This document shows positions 62,995-64,000 of a stretch of 64,000 nt of DNA, one piece after another. Origin of the DNA: Natronobiforma cellulositropha (lineage in GTDB: Archaea > Halobacteriota > Halobacteria > Halobacteriales > Natrialbaceae). The notes under the pieces are model-generated. The model did no database searches, was not told the origin of the DNA, and saw nothing but the letters and a program-made list of their open reading frames with translations. Numbering within the stretch: the first letter of the stretch is position 1; each line of letters starts with the position of its first letter. The translations under genes and the position numbers were made by a program. The DNA lies in contig NZ_JANZXN010000017.1 of assembly GCF_025629245.1 (NCBI RefSeq), positions 62,001-126,000 on the forward strand, written 5' to 3'.

Positions 62995-63243
62995 TCACGC
63001 TTCGTCCGTCTCTGCGTGCTCTGTTTCTGCTGCCTCCGGTTCTCCGGTTTCCGACTCGTCGGTCTCTGGCTCGAAGTCCTCGAGCCTCTCGCCCTCCTCG
63101 CGTGGCGCGTTCTGCGTTCCGAGGGCGTCCTCCCCGTCGTCGACCTCGTCGGGGTCGCGGCCGATGCGCTCGAGTTCCTCGTCGATCTCCGCCTCGAGCT
63201 CGGCCGCGTGCTCGTCGGCGCGGTCGGTGTCGTCGTCTGCCAC
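62995..63243 (-). CDS. Small highly acidic protein
   Basis: An 82-residue protein with about 40 percent Asp and Glu. A helical N-terminal half (ADEHAAELEAEIDEELERIG) is followed by a disordered Thr/Glu tail. No family recognised. The ATG and codon usage support translation, but the low complexity means conservation is weak evidence. It is divergent from secE. Confidence 0.55.
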   Translation of the reverse strand: MADDDTDRADEHAAELEAEIDEELERIGRDPDEVDDGEDALGTQNAPREEGERLEDFEPETDESETGEPEAAETEHAETDEA

Positions 63244-63361
63244 GCTCGGGTAGAGGGATCGAGACGGGGTGAGTGCTGGGCCGTCGTGTGCAACGACCGC
63301 CGTTCGATGCTCACTCGGTTCGGGGGCGGATCGCTCGAGACCGCGGCTGGACAGAAAGACA

Positions 63362-63368
63362 GATAAAA
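63362..63368 (+). promoter_or_regulatory. TATA-like box GATAAAA of secE-spt5
   Basis: GATAAAA lies 26-32 bases before the secE ATG, consistent with a leaderless operon transcript. Confidence 0.6.
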
Positions 63369-63393
63369 GGTGGCGCGGTGTGAACGTGTAGAT

Positions 63394-63567
63394 ATGGACG
63401 TTCCGTACGACCTCACCTCGTACGTGCGGGTGTTGAAGATGGCGACGACACCCACGCGAGAGGAGTTTATGATGGTCTCGAAGATCGCCGGTGCCGGTAT
63501 CTTACTCGTCGGCTTTATCGGCTTCATTATCGGCAGTATCATGCTCTTGCTGACGGGTGGGTTCTGA
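63394..63567 (+). CDS. secE: Protein translocase subunit SecE/Sss1
   Basis: A 57-residue single-span protein: an amphipathic N-terminal helix ([20 protein letters not shown]) and one membrane helix ([20 protein letters not shown]). SecE clamps SecY in the Sec channel. Size and the arrangement before spt5 are the usual archaeal ones. Its stop overlaps the spt5 start by one base (TGATG). Confidence 0.95.
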   Translation: MDVPYDLTSYVRVLKMATTPTREEFMMVSKIAGAGILLVGFIGFIIGSIMLLLTGGF

Positions 63568-64000
63568 TGCCGATCTACGCCGTGAAGACGACGGCGAGCC
63601 AGGAGATGACCGTCGCAGACATGATTATCAACCGTGAAGAGCCGGAGGTCCACGCCGCGTTGGCCCCTGACTCGCTGACCTCCTACGTGATGGTCGAAGC
63701 CGACGACAACGCCGTCTTAGAGCGCGTCCTCGAGGATATCCCCCACGCGCGGACGATCGTTCCCGGCGAGTCGGACATCTCCGAGGTCGAGCACTTCCTC
63801 TCGCCGAAACCCGACGTCGAGGGCATCGCCGAGGGTGACATCGTCGAACTCATCGCCGGGCCGTTCAAAGGCGAGAAGGCGCAGGTCCAGCGTATCGACG
63901 AGGGGAAAGACCAGGTTACCGTCGAACTGTACGAGGCGACCGTGCCGATTCCGGTCACCGTCCGCGGCGACCAGATTCGCGTTCTCGACAGCGAAGAGCG
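63567..64000 (+). CDS. spt5: Transcription elongation factor Spt5 (3' end cut by window)
   Basis: About 144 codons are present of a protein usually near 145-147 residues, so only the last codon or stop is missing. The NGN domain ([20 protein letters not shown] to about 85) is followed by a KOW domain ([20 protein letters not shown]). With Spt4 it binds the RNA polymerase clamp and promotes processivity. It is translationally coupled to secE; ribosomal protein genes usually follow in archaea. Confidence 0.95.
   Translation, partial: MPIYAVKTTASQEMTVADMIINREEPEVHAALAPDSLTSYVMVEADDNAVLERVLEDIPHARTIVPGESDISEVEHFLSPKPDVEGIAEGDIVELIAGPFKGEKAQVQRIDEGKDQVTVELYEATVPIPVTVRGDQIRVLDSEE

Overview
This window is chromosomal DNA of a halophilic archaeon (class Halobacteria). 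Evidence: very GC-rich sequence, acidic predicted proteins, TATA-like boxes about 25-30 bases upstream of start codons (the leaderless-transcript arrangement), twin-arginine signal peptides, and archaeal core genes (dph5, trm5, elp3, pelota, rqcH, aMBF1, Lsm, L37e, secE-spt5). The hexamer CTCGAG is strikingly frequent, which I associate with the Natrialbales side of the class, but I cannot assign a genus.

Layout. 1-2.3 kb: the tail of a zinc-type dehydrogenase, diphthine synthase, Trm5 and tRNA-Thr(CGT), followed by an odd inverted copy of the tRNA 3' end. 2.4-6.9 kb: a four-gene sugar-type ABC importer operon. 7.0-9.7 kb: a DUF4013 membrane protein and a complete BioY-EcfA-EcfT biotin importer operon with a BirA-type operator. 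10.1-13.8 kb: a giant secreted or anchored protein with about 15 Gln-rich repeats. 13.9-16.4 kb: small conserved proteins, OsmC and an MBL hydrolase. 16.45-16.81 kb: a non-coding IS200/IS605-type remnant whose structured interior may be an omega-RNA relic. 16.9-20.8 kb: an operon of acid-sugar kinase (DUF1537), PdxA2-type dehydrogenase, LarA-like epimerase and a short unknown protein. 21-25.5 kb: a degenerate RecJ/DHH protein, a SHOCT protein and Elp3. 25.7-28.7 kb: a receiver-PAS protein with no normal start codon and a halolysin-type protease preceded by the relic tail of a second protease. 28.8-32.7 kb: RqcH and Pelota (ribosome rescue) flanking a small membrane protein. 32.7-40.5 kb: a TrmB-like regulator and two HAE3/RND transporters with very long coiled-coil inserts. 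40.7-44.3 kb: an RNase Z-like MBL protein and the helicase Lhr. 44.4-48.2 kb: a His/Asp-rich membrane protein, an AIR-synthase-family protein, a K+ channel and a PAP2 phosphatase. 48.3-51 kb: a Dna2-like Fe-S nuclease-helicase. 51-54.9 kb: small membrane and hypothetical proteins, a zincin, and the Lsm-L37e pair. 55.1-58.6 kb: purF, DUF420, GDPD and a wHTH regulator. 58.9-64 kb: tRNA-Leu(GAG), aMBF1, AlaX, a wHTH regulator next to gluconate dehydratase, and secE-spt5 running off the end.

How the genes work together. Carbohydrate and acid-sugar metabolism recurs: the ABC importer, the polyol-type dehydrogenase, the OtnK-PdxA2-LarA operon and gluconate dehydratase of the semi-phosphorylative Entner-Doudoroff route. 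Translation fidelity and rescue recurs as well: Dph5, Trm5, Elp3, AlaX, RqcH, Pelota and two tRNAs. The points most worth follow-up are the Gln-repeat protein, the predicted nickel-pincer (LarA) step in a four-carbon acid-sugar operon, the BirA-type operator at bioY, the tandem coiled-coil RND transporters with a paired-repeat promoter, the degenerate DHH protein and the IS605-derived non-coding element.
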